In this document: positions 63,030 to 64,000 of the stretch, one piece after another
Layout: each line of letters opens with the position of its first letter
Numbering within the stretch: the first letter of the stretch is position 1
NCBI GenBank assembly: GCA_946894095.1
Contig: OX335658.1
Location: 16,545,001 to 16,609,000, forward strand
Origin: Incurvaria masculella
Lineage: Eukaryota > Arthropoda > Insecta > Lepidoptera > Incurvariidae
Direction: 5' to 3'
DNA length: 64,000 nucleotides
The notes under the pieces: generated by a model
The model's database searches: none
What the model was told of the DNA's origin: nothing
Seen by the model: only the letters and a program-made list of their open reading frames with translations
Program-made: the position numbers and the translations under genes

Positions 63030-64000
63030 AATAAAATCCTAGGTTGTCGCTGTCTTCAAATACGGGGATATCAGAAGCCACTGTTGTAACTTCGAAACAT
63101 GTTTCTTGAGGTCAATACAAATAATACGAACTATTTAATAAAACAATATATTTGACTGACGACGGTGTAGTTGTGGCAAGGAAGAGTTGCGGATAGTTAG
63201 CCCTAACAAAAGTGCCAAGATTGTGTACCAATGCGTTACCGCCTACATTAGGATACGATTATATTCAGGATACGATTATATTCATGCCGAATGAAATAAA
63301 TCCTTTAAAATTGGAAATTATAGCTAAAATATTTTTTTACGAACTTCTGAAATCCGTGCCAAAATTTCGTTTGTAATTCTTACATTTGATACCGAGCGAA
63401 GAGCGAAGCTAGAGCACGCGTCTTTATTTGTTCTTCCCTTCAGGTGCATTTTCAACCGATTCTCTTGAAATTTTGTCAGCAGGGTTCGACAATAGATAAA
63501 TACGTAGATAAGTACGTTCATACGCAGCAGCCGACTGACAACTAGGATCGCCGTGGTCGTAAATAGTAGCTGGGGGTGGGGGTGGTCGCGGAATTGTGTT
63601 GGGCTGCGTTCCTTACTTCAGACGACAGGCAGTATGAGCTGAAAATATCGCCGATATTATCGTCTTCCTTAATCTTCCTCAGTGGTTGAAGTACGGCGTT
63701 GCATAGAGCTTAAAAGAGTCTTCTCGATTGATTTAACATTTTATTTAAATATTAATTTAAATTAAGGATTTTTATTATGTCAAATGCTTAAAAAGACATT
63801 CTCGCGAGGTATACAGGTGAGAGAGCCACTAGTTTACATTCAATGAGAAAAACATCGCTCACGGAAACCTAACATCATCCGAGTCCGCTCCAGGCCCCGC
63901 TACACGGAACTTTTCACTCGACGCCGATGCAGAGCGTTTCAATTTTTCAGGCTCGCAGCAGCGCAACAAACTTTTCATTTGACTACTCGCCTCGACGGTA
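63030..64000. other. Terminal interval
   Basis: GATACGATTATATTCA is duplicated in tandem at 63251-63284. AACCGATTCTCTTGAAATTT near 63456 resembles AAGCGATTCTCGTGAAATTT near 33897. GAGAGAGCCACTAGTTTAC near 63810 is a third partial copy of the repeat at 6.67 and 34.11 kb. No exon is supported. Confidence 0.35.

Overview
This is an AT-rich nuclear genomic window from an insect, almost certainly a moth or butterfly (Lepidoptera). The call rests on repeat content. Many copies carry the palindrome GTGCGAGTCGGACTCGCAC linked to (ACGG)n minisatellites. There is also a dense SINE family ending in a conserved block near GTGTGGTATTAGCCATCCATG, MITEs flanked by TTAA or TAA, and fragments of jockey/CR1-like, RTE-like and Penelope-like retroelements. 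I found no complete host protein-coding gene, rRNA gene, functional tRNA gene or CRISPR array. Nearly every open frame of 60-200 codons lies inside a repeat or has no recognisable similarity.

Layout. 0-5 kb: SINE pieces, a LINE 3' tail, two LINE C-terminal fragments, and a TIR element (about 3.43-4.15 kb) split by a small fold-back insertion with a 15-base target duplication; then a full SINE with a 5S-rRNA-like head (4.28 kb). 5-22 kb: several MITE families, two more full 5S-headed SINEs (9.59, 17.57 kb), two copies of a 109-base TA hairpin (10.5, 14.9 kb), and a TTAA MITE (12.35 kb). 22-32 kb: a LINE tail, a long stretch without recognised repeats (23.2-25.8 kb), three ACGG elements and a GC-rich tandem repeat. 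32-40 kb: a Penelope-like fragment with a GIY-YIG motif and a 16-base target duplication, tRNA-headed SINEs, and a nest in which one ACGG element is split by a second ACGG element and by a 5'-truncated LINE. 40-51 kb: TTAA MITE copy 2, RTE tails, a broken mariner transposase, another ACGG element. 51.3-52.1 kb: the strongest CpG-rich block, ending at a splice-donor-like GTGAGT, the best candidate promoter/first exon. 52-64 kb: a degraded jockey-like LINE interrupted by another LINE tail, the second copy of the 3.4-kb TIR element, a second Penelope fragment, a hammerhead-like fold-back unit (60.4 kb), LINE C-termini and TTAA MITE copy 3.

The most interesting signals are: (1) one SINE body joined to two different Pol III heads, 5S-rRNA-like and tRNA-like; (2) hammerhead-ribozyme-like cores in fold-back units and at the Penelope 3' end; (3) nested insertions with readable target-site duplications that give a relative chronology. 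The window reads as a gene-poor intergenic or long-intron region. Host exons, if present, are probably the CpG-rich blocks at 10.0-10.2, 51.3-52.1 and 59.7-59.85 kb.
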